From positions 84,380 through 148,379 of the forward strand of contig CAKAKS010000206.1 of assembly GCA_916700875.1 (NCBI GenBank): DNA of 64,000 nt, read 5' to 3'. Below the pieces are notes generated by a model that did no database searches, was not told the origin of the DNA, and worked only from the letters and a program-made list of their open reading frames with translations. Positions 11,201-21,431 of the stretch are shown one piece after another. The position numbers were made by a program, and so were the translations under genes. Numbering within the stretch: the first letter of the stretch is position 1; each line of letters begins with the position of its first letter. The DNA comes from Sebastes aleutianus (Eukaryota; Chordata; Actinopteri; Perciformes; Sebastidae).

Positions 11201-13984
11201 TTAAAAAGTATAAATAGTTGAAACAAGAGAAGCCATAGCACTAATGTCCTTAAAGAGCTGAATATTTCGATAGTTGAACGGTTTCTGTAGCTGAAAGTAT
11301 GCAGGAGTAGTTAAAGTCCAAAAAACGTACGGAAGAAATGGAAGTTGAAGAACAAACCTTAGAAGAACAATACTGGGAATGCTGACATTCCCACAATTAT
11401 TCATTTGGCACAAGCTTTTTATTTAGCTTTCTATTATTAAGACAGCGCTCCCCACCTGGCAGCCGTTGTTGATGAGAGCGTCCATAGCCTTCCTGATGGC
11501 GGGGTTCGGTGGCTCGCAGCCCTCCACCTGGGTCTTAAAGTTGTGTTCGAAGTAGGGCCCCATCATGTAGTAGTTCTCCCCCCATTCATCCACCGTGATC
11601 TTGGCTTTGGTCTGGATCACCGTGTAGATTCCTCCGACTGCAGAGTCACATACAGCGAACAGGAAAGACAGTTCTTTAAATATTATCATTGACTAAGATG
11701 AAGGTCATGCAGTTTTACATTTGGGACCCTGTTCTACCTCAGCCTACTTATAAAGGTCAAAGGTCACATGGTCTGACAAAATGAGCTTTCTTGCTTGGTT
11801 GCAATCCCTCATTTTTTTTTTACGGCATTTCAAGCAACAGGCACACAAGTTAACTAAACTAAACGGTTATTTATTGGATGCCAGAACATGTGGAAATGTT
11901 TTTCTCAGTCTCTGACGTGGCAACAAAAAGACAAATATTGATTAGAACGACCATCAACAATCAGTGAGCCCGTAATGACGTCTGAACTGCATCAGCGAGC
12001 GTTATGTAAGAGCAGAGCGAGAGAGAAAACAGCAGAATGGCCAATAACCTCTGAACTGTTTGACAACATGACCATGTACAGTACTAACTGCAGGGAAGCA
12101 GAGGAACTCATAGATTTATATTCACAACTGTGTAAATTAAATATGTATATATACATATACATGCATATATATGCTGTATACACCGATCAGCCATAACATT
12201 AAGACCACTGACAGGTGACGTTCTCATCATGCATAGACGTAGTACATCCTGTTTACATTCAGTTTATCCAACTGCCTTCCACAAATGTATATTTACATTA
12301 ATTATTTTATATTTATGCATGCTAAAGGGGCTCTATGTAAAAATCAGAAATGTCTTGTTAACAGCGACACCTGTGGCCGTTAAGTCAACTAAAGTCAGCT
12401 CGCGCTTGAGCTCGCTCTACATAGACATGAAGGAGCATCGCTCAACACAGTGAGGAGACACACGTCAGCTAAAAGCACAATATCACTCTATATTTCAGCT
12501 GCTTGGCAGTAATGTTAGCTGACCAGACGAAGGTCTCTCCATGAATCAATGCTGATCCTAGTGTTGGCTTTTCCTGCCTCAGCCTCCCGACCGCGGCCGG
12601 AGGGAACGGGGGAGACGCCGGAGTTTTGGTCGGAGACGATAACGTTTCTCTCTGCGGAGCCCCGTCACTTCACAAGACACGGGAAACCTCTGTTGGTCTG
12701 GAGGAGCTGCAGCAGTTATTTCTGCACAAACGTCCACTGTACATTCACTAGATATTCTCAGAGCTAAACTAACTCTTCTGCAGTGTGGAGTGAGCGCGCA
12801 TGCACGTGAGAGTGGAGCGAAAGAGTGAGAACGAGTGCGATGTGTGAGTGAAGGCAGGCAGAGGAGCAGAGTACAGCAGAGACTCCGGTCCTGGAGACCA
12901 AAGCTACGGTCTCCTCCGCGTCCTCCGACCGCGGCCAACACTGTTTAACAGACGGGCTTCACTAGATACAACCAAGAGGTTTTGGTGCTTCCGTGTAGTT
13001 TGTGTTGGAGTCTGAGTCTGAACAGCGTAGCCACACGTGAGCGCGCATGGGACACCGACCCGGATTGAGTTATACGTGTAAGAAGTTACAAACAGTCCCT
13101 TTGATGAACATCGTTGAAGGAAACCTGAGACCCAAGATTTTCTTTACCAACGCCTGCTCGCTGTAATTGTTGTGCATATGATAAATAAATTAACTTGAAA
13201 CCGCTTGTCCAGAAATGTATTCATCCAGTTTGTTCACTATCAAATGTTTTCATGTTTTCATGCCTTTGATTTCATTATGGACACATTTTAGCATCGTCAT
13301 TCTAAACCAGCCAAAGTGATAGCTTTTCATTTTTCACCACTTATCTGCAGGTTAATGTTTAACTCTTCAGAGGGAATAGACTCTGTCTCCATGCTCACTG
13401 GATTTAAATATTTGCTCTTCTTCAAGGTGGTAAAGAGGCACAGCTTTACACAAAATAATACCAATATTGCCAGACTGTTAAAGTGTTTAAAGTTATAAGC
13501 AATAGTGGACGTATTTCATTTATTACTTTTTAATGAAATGCTCTTTATGGAATTATTTTACAGTTGTTATTATGCAATCAGAGAAATCTTCAGAGAAATC
13601 ATGTAGAGTTTCCTGCCAAAGGCAATTTATTTTTTCACTTCATGATGGCTGTATGACTATATTCTTGAAATGAACACACCACATGTGTTTTAAGTATCGT
13701 AATATTTTTATAATTATTATAACGTACTGTATAATTTTACAATACTTTGGAAGACGTCCTTCTGTAGTTGAACTTACTGTATGTTTACTGCATAAATGCA
13801 TCAATTCAAAACATCTTATTTCTTTCGGACATTTAAGGATCGTTAGGCTTGTGATCTGACCTTTGTTGGTGACCTCCCAGGCCACCTCGAAGAGCAGCAG
13901 GTCCTCCACAGGCAGCTCGTCTTCCTCCCAGGCCGGCAGCACCCCGCTCAGGGACGTCATGGAGAGGGAACGTGACAGCGGCAT
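2251..13984 (-). CDS. gys2: Glycogen [starch] synthase, liver type, complete 16-exon gene
   Basis: Transfers glucose from UDP-glucose to growing glycogen chains in the cytosol (GT3 family). Coding exons on the minus strand: 13861-13984, 11456-11637, 10364-10555, 9997-10182, 8015-8159, 7333-7450, 7131-7251, 6871-6977, 6151-6210, 5933-6011, 5089-5202, 4428-4554, 4127-4222, 3814-3977, 3297-3377, 2251-2418. All have GT/AG borders, and the phases join to 2064 nt, 687 residues. The liver form (human 703 aa) is favoured over muscle gys1 by ELPVEDLLLFEVAWEVTNK near the start and GPYFEHN. Visible landmarks are the UDP-glucose-binding KVGGIYT (41-47), the EX7E motif with Glu512 and Glu520, the arginine-rich glucose-6-phosphate/phosphorylation switch helix (582-593), and C-terminal Ser643, 647, 651, 655 and 659 spaced by four before an acidic run, the classic GSK3/CK2 ladder. 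Oddities are Leu581 in place of the first switch arginine, TPGEC instead of TPAEC, and a shortened C-terminus. Confidence 0.96.
2437..2515 (+). mobile_element. Fragment of the 'GCGTTAACGC' hAT-like repeat in gys2 intron 15
   Basis: The segment containing GGGTACCCACGAGTCTCCCC and ATAATCACATGCAG matches the interior of the fuller elements at 22593-23264 and 35063-35731. It is a short internal fragment without termini. Confidence 0.7.
4091..4120 (+). repeat. (GT)15 microsatellite beside the gys2 exon 13 donor
   Basis: A perfect (GT)15 on the plus strand is (CA)15 in the gys2 transcript. It begins six bases inside intron 13, directly after the donor GTGTGG at 4126-4121. Confidence 0.9.
7637..7755 (+). 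mobile_element. Fragment of the 'GCGTTAACGC' hAT-like repeat in gys2 intron 5
   Basis: The run from 'accaaccatgtcagactagc' to 'catgacctctgacct' matches the left-central part of the element at 22593-23264 in the same orientation. Neither terminus is present. Confidence 0.65.
8162..8237 (+). repeat. (CA)n microsatellite forming the tract before the gys2 exon 5 acceptor
   Basis: About 36 CA dinucleotides with one CG interruption lie immediately beside exon 5. In the transcript they read (UG)n then UUGUAG, so the usual polypyrimidine tract is replaced by a UG repeat. Confidence 0.9.
12323..13103. mobile_element. TTAA-type MITE (piggyBac-like), copy in gys2 intron 1
   Basis: The left end AAAGGGGCTCTATGTAA and right end TTACAAACAGTCCCTTT are inverted, diverged versions of the termini seen perfectly at 37017-37647. 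The interior (tgttaacagcgacacctgtggccgtta and the following GC-rich part) is shared with the copies at 17049 and 37013. No transposase frame is present. Confidence 0.75.
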
Positions 13985-16900
13985 CTTAAAAAACGTCTGG
14001 AGTTCAGACAGAACTGTGGCAGTGTGTAAAAAACAAATCCTTCAAACAGGCCTGCTGGTGGAGGTCCTGGGCTCGGCTGGGACAGTCCTCCAGGACAAGA
14101 TAAAAGGGACTGAAGTTCCACTCACTAAAACACACACACGTCAGGGTGAAAGGTTTGGTGCAGTCGTTGCTGAGCTGAACTAAATGTGATTGTGAAATGT
14201 AGATGAATGAAAGCAGGTCTGCCGACTAGGACAGGAGGGGGGTGGGGACTCCCAATTGTGACAACTCGGTTTCTGTCCTGCATGTTGACCTAATGGAGGC
14301 AATGGAGCACTTGAGTTTTTATTTCTCACCTGTATAATGTGACACACACAAGCAGACAGGTCAGAGATACTGTTAAGATGGTCGGAACAGCTCGCTCCAA
14401 CCACAGCGTGACAGTTTCTTTCTGCTGTTTTTACATTGTGATCTTTACACAATGACAAATAGTGCCAGAATATTCTCAAAGAATGTCACTATGGCAGCAT
14501 CATTACTGGACTGTTGGATATTTTACTTTCTATTTTTCTTTTCTTTTTTTTTTAAAGATGATTACTTTTGCAGCCCCTCTCAGTAACACGATGGAGGGAG
14601 AAGGTTAAAGAGGTTTATTACATAGAAAACATCACTGCAAGGTTATAACTAAGGACAGAAACTTTTTTGTAGGTATTTATTTGTTTATTTTCTTTGTGAT
14701 TTATTATCACTATTTACTTTGTTTCTCTTTATTTTAATTTTATTTATTTATTTATTTGTTATTATTATTTTTTCCATATTTATTTTTGTCTATTTCATTT
14801 TTATTTATTTGTGTTTATTATTATTCCTATTCTATTTTTTGGATTCTTTTATTTCTATTTTCTAACTTTATCTCTCATTTTTATTTTATTTTTATTTATT
14901 TAGCTATTTATTTATTCTTTTTCAATTCCCTTTTTTATACTTATCTTTTCCTCTCTCCTAGTATAAAGTATAAATATACATGTGCTTTTTCCTCCCTGTA
15001 CATTTATGTATCATCTCTGGGCCTATGGACGAAAAATATTACTCATTCCTATTTAATGGAACAATGTGTGGACATGTGGGGACGCCGAAGCTCACGGACG
15101 GACTGTCTCCTAAGGACACTTATGACCCTGTTGACATCTTGTTGCTTGTTGAACAAACAGTAAATGAGCCAGTGTTAGCCTCAAAGGTTATTTACATCTG
15201 TTATGCCTAGCCAGGTGTTAAAAGGCACCCTAAAAATAGAACAAAATTACAATAAAAAATCTTTACAAAAGCAAATATATAATGATATTTGACACTTCAC
15301 AGTAGAAATATACAAGACATATGGGGAGAGGAAGGAGAGGATGGTGCAGTTGCATGTTTTGCATCAGACCAGACCAAGAGGCCAGGAAGATGACGTTTAT
15401 TACTGCAGTCCTATGGAGCCCTCTGCCGGTGCAACTATGTCTAAACCTCTTTTCTTCCCATGAGAGCAGCAAGAAATCCTGATTAACCACCAGACATTTT
15501 TTGGAAAACTGAGAATATTGAATAAAACATGAGAATATGTACTGAAAATCAGAGAATATGAAAACAACAAGTTTGTTTTTTTTAAACAATATATTTATTG
15601 ATTTTTCCCCTTTTTTATAGGATAGAACACAATGACGTAAGATAATTGCATGAATAAACTTAGAATATATCATAACAAAATAACAGTAGTCACAACTGTG
15701 AAAAATACAAGAAGAATTTTTTTTTTTCTAAATTAGATTTAAAAATAAATAAGGAAAAAAAAGAAAAAAGGAAAAAGTAAAAGAATAATAGAAAAAGAAG
15801 AAAGAATATACATAAACATATATATACAGTATATAACATATAAATAAAACAATAGTTTATTGCTGAAAGAATTCAGATTTTGGCCGGCCTTGTATAGCAC
15901 AAAACAAGTTATTATATTGGGACATTTTCTGGTATAGAATCAATAACAACAGCATACCTCTTTGGTTTAACAGGCATTTTTAATTTATCAAGAAATTCTT
16001 TATAACATAATAAACATTTTGGCCAACTGTCAATATTCCTTTATTAAACCAAGTTGTGATAGAAAATAGTCCTATTCTTATATCGAATGTCTTTATTGTT
16101 CCATATGAAATAGCTATGGGGTGAAAAGTTATGTTTGTAAGCTAATAACCATGCTGTCAGTGCTAACTTAATCGGGATTTTATCAACAGAGAAGTCACAT
16201 TTTAATAGAAATGTGATACCACCGACTGAATCAGTTTACATCACCAACTCCACACAGAATACTCCCATAATAACCCATACAGTATGTCATTTAGAAGTGT
16301 AGTTGCATATTGTTCACAGAGGGTGGCGCAACATGCACTCTGTGGAAATGAAGTGTATAAAGGATGCTACGTGCAGCCTGTGTATTTCTTTTTCACTTTG
16401 AGATTCGTTCATAACATGCAGCCCAACAGGCAACAACAGCTGTCAGTGTGTCAGTGTGCTGACTTGACTATGACTTGCCCCAAACTGCATGTGATTATCA
16501 TAAAGTGGGCATGTCTGTAAAGGGGAGACTCGTGGGTACCCATAGAACCCATTTACATTCACACATCTGGAGGTCAGAGGTCAAGGGACCCCTTTGAAAA
16601 TGGACATGACAGTTTTTCCTCGCCAAAATTTAGCCCAACTTTGGAGCGTTATTTAACCTCCTTCCCGACAAGCTATAGCATGACATGGTTGGTACCGATG
16701 GATTCATCAGGTTTTCACATGCCGTAGAGACATACTGTAGCAGAGAATCCAGTCATCCAGGCAGCGTTGTGTTAATAACTAGTGTGGGGAAAAGTGGCTG
16801 GTGAGGAGAGTGTGTGTGAGACTGCACGTACTGTATGCTCACAGCTGGCGGACCGGGCAGGAGGAGCAGAGGCTGTGTGTGTAAGTGGGTTAGGATGTGG

Positions 16901-17048
16901 GAGTGAAGGTTAGTTAGGATATGGGTGCCTACGTGAGGAGCATGGCGTAGTCACTTTTGGAAAACGCAGATTGTGTGATATCACTGCCCACCTGACACAG
17001 ATTAGTTTCCTCTGTCCACTCTGAAGTTTAGAGACACAGAAACACATT
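13985..17048. other. gys2 5' flank and intergenic DNA, no gene seen
   Basis: The upstream side of gys2 begins here; no TATA box or CpG island is evident by eye. The stretch 14500-15000 is strongly T-rich (TTTATTTATT type) and creates a long low-complexity open frame that I do not believe is coding. At 15580-15860 it is A-rich with runs of GAAAAA. No conserved coding segment was found on either strand. Confidence 0.5.
16487..16710 (-). mobile_element. Inverted fragment of the 'GCGTTAACGC' hAT-like repeat
   Basis: The reverse complement of this stretch (GGGTACCCACGAGTCTCCCC, GGTCTCTTGACC-like, GTTAAATAACGC) matches 22700-22920. The outer termini are missing. Confidence 0.7.
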
Positions 17049-17582
17049 TTAAAGGGATTGTTTGTAACTTCTTACACGTATTAAATCATTGCGGGTCGGT
17101 GCGCACACTCCACACTGCAGAAGAGTTAGTAGCTTTGAGAATATCTAGTGAATGTACAGTGGACGTTCGTGCAGAAATAACTGCTGCAGCTCCTCCAGAC
17201 CAACAGAGGTTTCCCGTGTCATGAAGTGACGGGGCTCCGCAGAGAGAAACGTTATCGTCTACGACCAAAACTCCGGCGTCTCCCCAGTTCCCTCCGGCCG
17301 CGGTCGGGAGGCTGAGGCAGGAAAAGCCAACACTAGGATCAGCATTGATTCATGGAGAGACCTTCGTCTGGTCAGCTAACATTACTGCCAAGCAGCTGAA
17401 ATATAGAGTGATATTGTGCTTTTAGCTGACGTGTGTCTCCTCACTGTTTTGACCGAAGCTCGTTCATGTCTATGTAGAGCGAGCACGAGCGCAGAGCTTT
17501 CGACGCTGACTTTCGTTGACTTAACGGCCACATGTGTCGCTGTTAACAAGACATTTCTGATTCTTACATAGAGTCCCTTTAA
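17049..17582. mobile_element. TTAA-type MITE, reverse orientation copy
   Basis: The element is bounded by TTAA on both sides (17049-17052 and 17579-17582), with AGGGATTGTTTGTAACTT at the left and AGAGTCCCT at the right. The interior is the reverse complement of the copies at 12323 and 37013. TTAA duplication with an AGGGA terminus fits piggyBac-superfamily non-autonomous elements. Confidence 0.8.
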
Positions 17583-17876
17583 AGGATACCGCTGATGATA
17601 CTTTTCTTTATTTTTCTTACAGTAGTGAACTAGTCCAAAGCCAGCTATGGATGTATCTACTAACAAGTATTGAGTGTGTATCCAAGCTTGACATACAGTA
17701 TCTTCTTCCTCTGAGCCATATAGAGCTCCATTGTTGTCCAAAAACTATAAAAAACACATCAGTGAGCCACACTGTTGCCGGTGCACTGGGTGACACAGTG
17801 CCGGCTTAAGGCGTAGGTCTTCTGGGACGTGCTGGACGCCCTCCTTAAAAAATTAATAAATAACAATGCCAGTGGG
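17125..17876 (+). repeat. Direct repeat R (left), 752 bp, flanking copy A
   Basis: This segment is nearly identical to 24032-24784. It covers most of the TTAA MITE plus about 290 bp of other repeat DNA ending 'aacaatgccagtggg'. On its minus strand it carries a 50-codon open frame starting MDNNGALYGSEEEDT that reads through into the MITE; I consider it non-genic. Confidence 0.85.
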
Positions 17877-17905
17877 TATAATAATAAAATATGATTATTC
17901 TTTAG

Positions 17906-18342
17906 TGCCTTCAACATCAACCGCAGCAGGCCTCCGAGGGTCCCAAGCTCCTTCCTCTCCCTCCCACTGTAAATGCTTTATATAAACTGTAAAACAGAAA
18001 GCAACATTTTAACATGTTGGTATCATGAGCCATGATGAAGAGTAAGCAAAACATGTAAGGCTTTGTCTCTTATTTATACAGACTCTCAAGACCGGACAAC
18101 AACCCTGTCATCAAGCTCCTCGTCCTCGCCTGCTGGACCCACGACATCCACCGGTAGTTTACTTATTGTTAACAGTCTTTGCATGCCAGCCCATAAGATC
18201 AGACAATTTTCTTACATATATATATTTTTTTCTGTGAGTAGGTCACACCACTGAAGAAATGGAGCAGATGGTTCGGTGGTGTGGCCGGTGCAGGGAACCT
18301 GACCCTCCGAAGAGTTCGGAGGGATTGGTGTCGTGGGTCTAG
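17906..18342 (+). pseudogene. Truncated 3' exons of the HTH/PHD transposase-like gene (copy A)
   Basis: Three exons can be read with consensus borders, all in phase 1: 17906-17968, 18082-18153 and 18242-18342. They encode a Ser/Thr/Pro linker (TTTLSSSSSSSPAGPTTSTG) followed by the first half of a PHD finger (WCGRCREPDPP). A TAG at 18340-18342 replaces the residue before CDNCHTWFH, so the finger is cut. The DNA-binding exons found 5' of copy B are absent here, because the duplicated block starts just upstream of this linker exon. With neither a 5' end nor a whole PHD finger, this is most likely non-functional. Confidence 0.7.
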
Positions 18343-18394
18343 TGCGACAACTGCCACACATGGTTTCACACCGACACTGTTAAAAAAATCGTAA

Positions 18395-18645
18395 CGTTAA
18401 CGTAACACATTTTTTATCTGTTCAGAATGTACCTTAACAAACCTTTAAAAATGGGTAACAAATATATAGTTTCATTTTGTTAGTCAGTTTTGACACGGAT
18501 AAACATGGGAGTGGACAAATATGCTGCTTTATGCAAATGTATGTATATATTTATTATTGTAAATCAATGAACAACACAAAACAATGACAGATATTGTCCA
18601 GAAATCCTCACAGGTACTGCATTTAGCATAAAACAATATGATTCA
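18395..18645 (-). mobile_element. Inverted fragment of hAT-like repeat (copy A)
   Basis: The reverse complement matches 22990-23220 and the 23330-23400 segment, including 'gggagtggacaaatatgctg' and 'ctgtgagg'. It places an inverted relative of the downstream repeat 5' of the coiled-coil gene, so the gene lies between inverted copies about 4.5 kb apart. Confidence 0.7.
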
Positions 18646-18670
18646 ACTTTTAGCTGCAGAGGACTCCCTG

Positions 18671-18835
18671 GAACGCTTCGTTTTAGCGCATTTCAGCGAA
18701 ATAGCGTTGCTAGGCAACAGCTTTGGTCCATGTTTGCTTCCTGTCAGCTGATGTCATTCACATACACTGCGACTGGAACTCAACCGAGACACATTTAGAA
18801 TGTTTACGTTCAAAACTGTATAATGGTCTAAAGCT
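18671..18835 (+). mobile_element. MITE-derived segment in the 5' flank of the coiled-coil gene (copy A)
   Basis: The run 'ttttagcgcatttcagcg', 'gcgttgctaggcaacagc', 'ctgtcagctgatg' and 'aatgtttacgtt' matches the interior of the complete TTAA MITE at 39637-40146. It lies 236-400 bases before the ATG of the coiled-coil gene. Confidence 0.75.
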
Positions 18836-18896
18836 GTTGCTAGGGCAACATTACAAAGCACAGTACTGCTTACTATTGGTCAAAGCTGTACTTTAT

Positions 18897-18949
18897 GACA
18901 TCATCAGACTGTTGATGATGTCTTAAAGTATGACTTTAAGACATCATCA
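18897..18949 (+). promoter_or_regulatory. Three-arm palindrome upstream of the coiled-coil gene (copy A)
   Basis: GACATCATCA (18897-18906), TGATGATGTCTTAAAG (18913-18928) and CTTTAAGACATCATCA (18934-18949) are mutually complementary without mismatch. The middle arm can pair with either outer arm. The arms contain TGACATCA-like half sites resembling CRE/ATF elements. They lie 122-174 bases before the start codon. A regulatory role is inference. Confidence 0.4.
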
Positions 18950-19070
18950 GCTTCAAAGGAAGCTGTGAAGCCGTGAATGCAGCTATAGGTCAAATATTGG
19001 ACACACTTTAAAACTGTTTTTTCAGCACTCTTAAGAAAACTGTACTTTCAGCACTCTAAGAGAGCAGAAA

Positions 19071-21230
19071 ATGGGTTCCACGATATCTAAAGAGATTGAG
19101 AGCATGGCTTCAAGCCAAGAGCAGACAGATACTACTGACGAAGACAATGTAGTAGGAAGAGCAGTTGATCAACAAGAGCAGACAGATCCTACTGACCAAG
19201 ACCATGCAGTAGGAGGAGCAGTTGACCAACAAGAGCAGACAGATCCTACTGACCAAGACAATGCAGTAGGAAGAGCAGTTGATCAACAAGAGCAGACTGA
19301 TCCTACTGACCAAGACAATGCAGTAGGAAGAGCAGTTGATCAACAAGAGCAGACTGATCCTACTGACCAAGACCATGCAGTAGGAGGAGCAGTTGACCAA
19401 CAAGAGCAGACAGATCCTACTGACCAAGACCATGCAGTAGGAGGAGCAGTTGACCAACAAGAGCAGACTGATCCTACTGACCAAGACAATGATCCTACTG
19501 ACCAAGACAATGCAGTAGGAGGAGCAGTTGACCAACAAGAGCAGACTGATCCTACTGACCAAGACAATGCAGTAGGAGGAGCAGTCGACCAACAAGAGCA
19601 GACAGATCCTACTGACCAAGACAATGCAGTAGGAGGAGCAGTTGACCAACAAGAGCAGACTGATCCTACTGACCAAGACAATGATCCTACTGACCAAGAC
19701 AATGCAGTAGGAGGAGTTGACCAACAAGAGCAGACAGATATTACTAACCAAGACAATGATTCTACTGACCAAGACAATGCAGTAGGAGGAGTTGACCAAC
19801 AAGAGCAGACAGATCCTACTGACCAAGACAATGCAGTAGGAGGAGCAGTTGACCAACCACCTGATGACCTGCAACACCGTGAGAGTCAGGAAAAAGAACT
19901 AATGGAGCTCCGTGAAAATGTCCAAACTCAAAGAGGTTTGATTGCAAAGTGCAATGCTCTGAATTTGGCCAAAGAGGCCATTGAGAAAGACTTGAGACAA
20001 GAAATTCAGGAGCTAAAGAATACGCTGACGCTGTACAAAGCAGAGCACCTGAGAACAAATGAGGCTCTGCAGCAAGAGATTGAGGAGCTCCACAAAAGGC
20101 TGTCTTCGGAGGAAAGGTGTGATGCAAAGAGGGACACAATTGAAGCCATGAGGCTCCAAAATGACACAATGAGAGAGGAGTTCGAGGAGCTCAAGAAGAA
20201 TCGTCAAACTATAAAAGCTTTGGATGAAGTCGTCGATGCACATCGGGCAGAGGAAGAGGCGCTTAGCCAGGAAAACGACGAACTCCAACAACGTATTCAG
20301 GACGTGCGCAAAGACATCCGTAATGAAAAGTCTTTGCAGGAAATGGATAACACGGTGACAGCATCATATGTGGTCCTCAGAAAACAAAGTGACGCACTGA
20401 AACAACAACTCATGGAGCAAACCAAAAAGTATGACGAACTGAAAGTTCGGGAAGTCATGTGGAAGGAGAGGAAGAGCAGCATGGACTTATTGAGCAGACA
20501 AAATGATAACATCGAACAACAAGTTCAGGCGATTACAAGAAAGGTCCAGAACAAAGAAAACTTGGAGAAGAAAAACAGGCACATTAAATCAGAAGAAAAA
20601 GTCGTCTCGACCAGAAATACAGAGCTTCTCAAAATACGTGGAAAGCTCTACTCAAAGCTTCTATGTATCGGCGACCCTGAAGACGATTGCCAAACTGTAG
20701 CAGACGAGATAGAAGCCATGAGAGCGTTCAATCAGAATATCCAAGAAGAAATCCAGGAGCTCAACGAGGAGGTCATAAACAAAACTGCTTTGCAAGCAAA
20801 ATATAAATCAATGAAAGCAGAGAAAAAGGTTCTAACTCACCAAACTTTCAACCTGTATAAAGAACTTCAGGAGCTGCACAAAACGATTACAAAGGAACAA
20901 GCTTTGAAAGACAGGAATGCTATCCTTGCAGAAGAAAATGAATTAGTGCGTGATCAAAACCTCTCACTTGACTACGAGATCCAGGCGCTCTACAGCAGAC
21001 TCCAAAGTGAGAAAGTATTGGAGGCCACACATCATTTGCTGGAGGTGCAAAAAAATGCCATGAGACAGCAAAATGATTCACTTCGACGAGAGAACCGGAT
21101 GCTCCATAAAAGGTTGAGAAGACAAGAAACTTTACGAGATCAGTGCAAAGCGACGAACGCGGAGAAAGAGAACATCAGCCGAGAGCATGACATCCTACAA
21201 CAACAAATCCAGCTGCTGAACAGCATGTGA
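19071..21230 (+). CDS. Long coiled-coil protein with N-myristoylation-like start and 19-residue repeats (copy A, intact)
   Basis: A single uninterrupted frame of 719 residues whose family I do not recognise. The start MGSTIS fits an N-myristoylation signal (Gly2, Ser6), suggesting membrane attachment if the gene is expressed. Residues 34-261 are 11 tandem units of about 19 residues (QQEQTDPTDQDNAVGGAVD), three of them lengthened by DPTDQDN-like inserts; this part is acidic and probably disordered. From about residue 265 to the end the sequence is rich in Glu, Lys, Gln and Leu with heptad-like spacing and no Pro-rich breaks, so a long coiled coil is expected. There are no membrane segments, enzymatic motifs or zinc ligands. 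No introns are needed. The 5' flank contains MITE-derived DNA and a palindrome cluster, and the 3' flank is a LINE fragment. It could be a recently spread host gene or cargo of mobile DNA. Confidence 0.75.
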   Translation: MGSTISKEIESMASSQEQTDTTDEDNVVGRAVDQQEQTDPTDQDHAVGGAVDQQEQTDPTDQDNAVGRAVDQQEQTDPTDQDNAVGRAVDQQEQTDPTDQDHAVGGAVDQQEQTDPTDQDHAVGGAVDQQEQTDPTDQDNDPTDQDNAVGGAVDQQEQTDPTDQDNAVGGAVDQQEQTDPTDQDNAVGGAVDQQEQTDPTDQDNDPTDQDNAVGGVDQQEQTDITNQDNDSTDQDNAVGGVDQQEQTDPTDQDNAVGGAVDQPPDDLQHRESQEKELMELRENVQTQRGLIAKCNALNLAKEAIEKDLRQEIQELKNTLTLYKAEHLRTNEALQQEIEELHKRLSSEERCDAKRDTIEAMRLQNDTMREEFEELKKNRQTIKALDEVVDAHRAEEEALSQENDELQQRIQDVRKDIRNEKSLQEMDNTVTASYVVLRKQSDALKQQLMEQTKKYDELKVREVMWKERKSSMDLLSRQNDNIEQQVQAITRKVQNKENLEKKNRHIKSEEKVVSTRNTELLKIRGKLYSKLLCIGDPEDDCQTVADEIEAMRAFNQNIQEEIQELNEEVINKTALQAKYKSMKAEKKVLTHQTFNLYKELQELHKTITKEQALKDRNAILAEENELVRDQNLSLDYEIQALYSRLQSEKVLEATHHLLEVQKNAMRQQNDSLRRENRMLHKRLRRQETLRDQCKATNAEKENISREHDILQQQIQLLNSM
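19170..19853 (+). repeat. 57-bp coding minisatellite, 11 units
   Basis: The unit 'gaccaacaagagcagactga' plus 'tcctactgaccaagacaatg' plus 'cagtaggaggagcagtt' repeats in phase with the codon frame. Units are 57 bp except three of 75-78 bp. Variation is mostly Asn/His, Gly/Arg and Asp/Pro positions. Because 57 is divisible by three, all six frames stay open, which explains the antisense open frames here. Confidence 0.95.
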
Positions 21231-21431
21231 GGAGCTGTGTTGTGGGTTTACTCCGGGGGCTCCGGTTTCCTTCCACAAAAATGCTGAAACAAAAACATGA
21301 CAGTGCTGTCATGTTTTTGCTCTCCATAACGGTGTATTGATGTGGATGAAATGATTTCTCACCTCATCTCACCTCTTTGTTGTGGATTTACTCCCGGTGC
21401 TCCGGTTACCTCTCACAAAAAAAGCTGAAAT

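Noticed and set aside
14756..15163. 135-codon open frame rich in Phe, Leu, Tyr and Ser
   Set aside because: It results from a T-rich low-complexity stretch with few stops. It resembles a membrane protein only by composition.
17382..17741. Minus-strand open frame beginning MDNNGALYGSEEEDT (also at 24377-24649)
   Set aside because: It occurs only inside the R repeat, runs across the MITE border, and has no splice context or recognisable domain.
19170..19853. Regular 57-bp repetition considered as a CRISPR-like or satellite array
   Set aside because: There are no unique spacers, the host is a vertebrate, and the units are in codon phase inside a long frame. It is a coding minisatellite.
19110..19877. 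Long antisense open frames over the 57-bp repeats (255 aa here, 332 aa at 31348-32346)
   Set aside because: A 57-bp unit is divisible by three, so any frame free of stops in one unit stays open through the array. The translations are monotonous Leu/Val/Ser/Cys repeats and are shadows of the sense frame.
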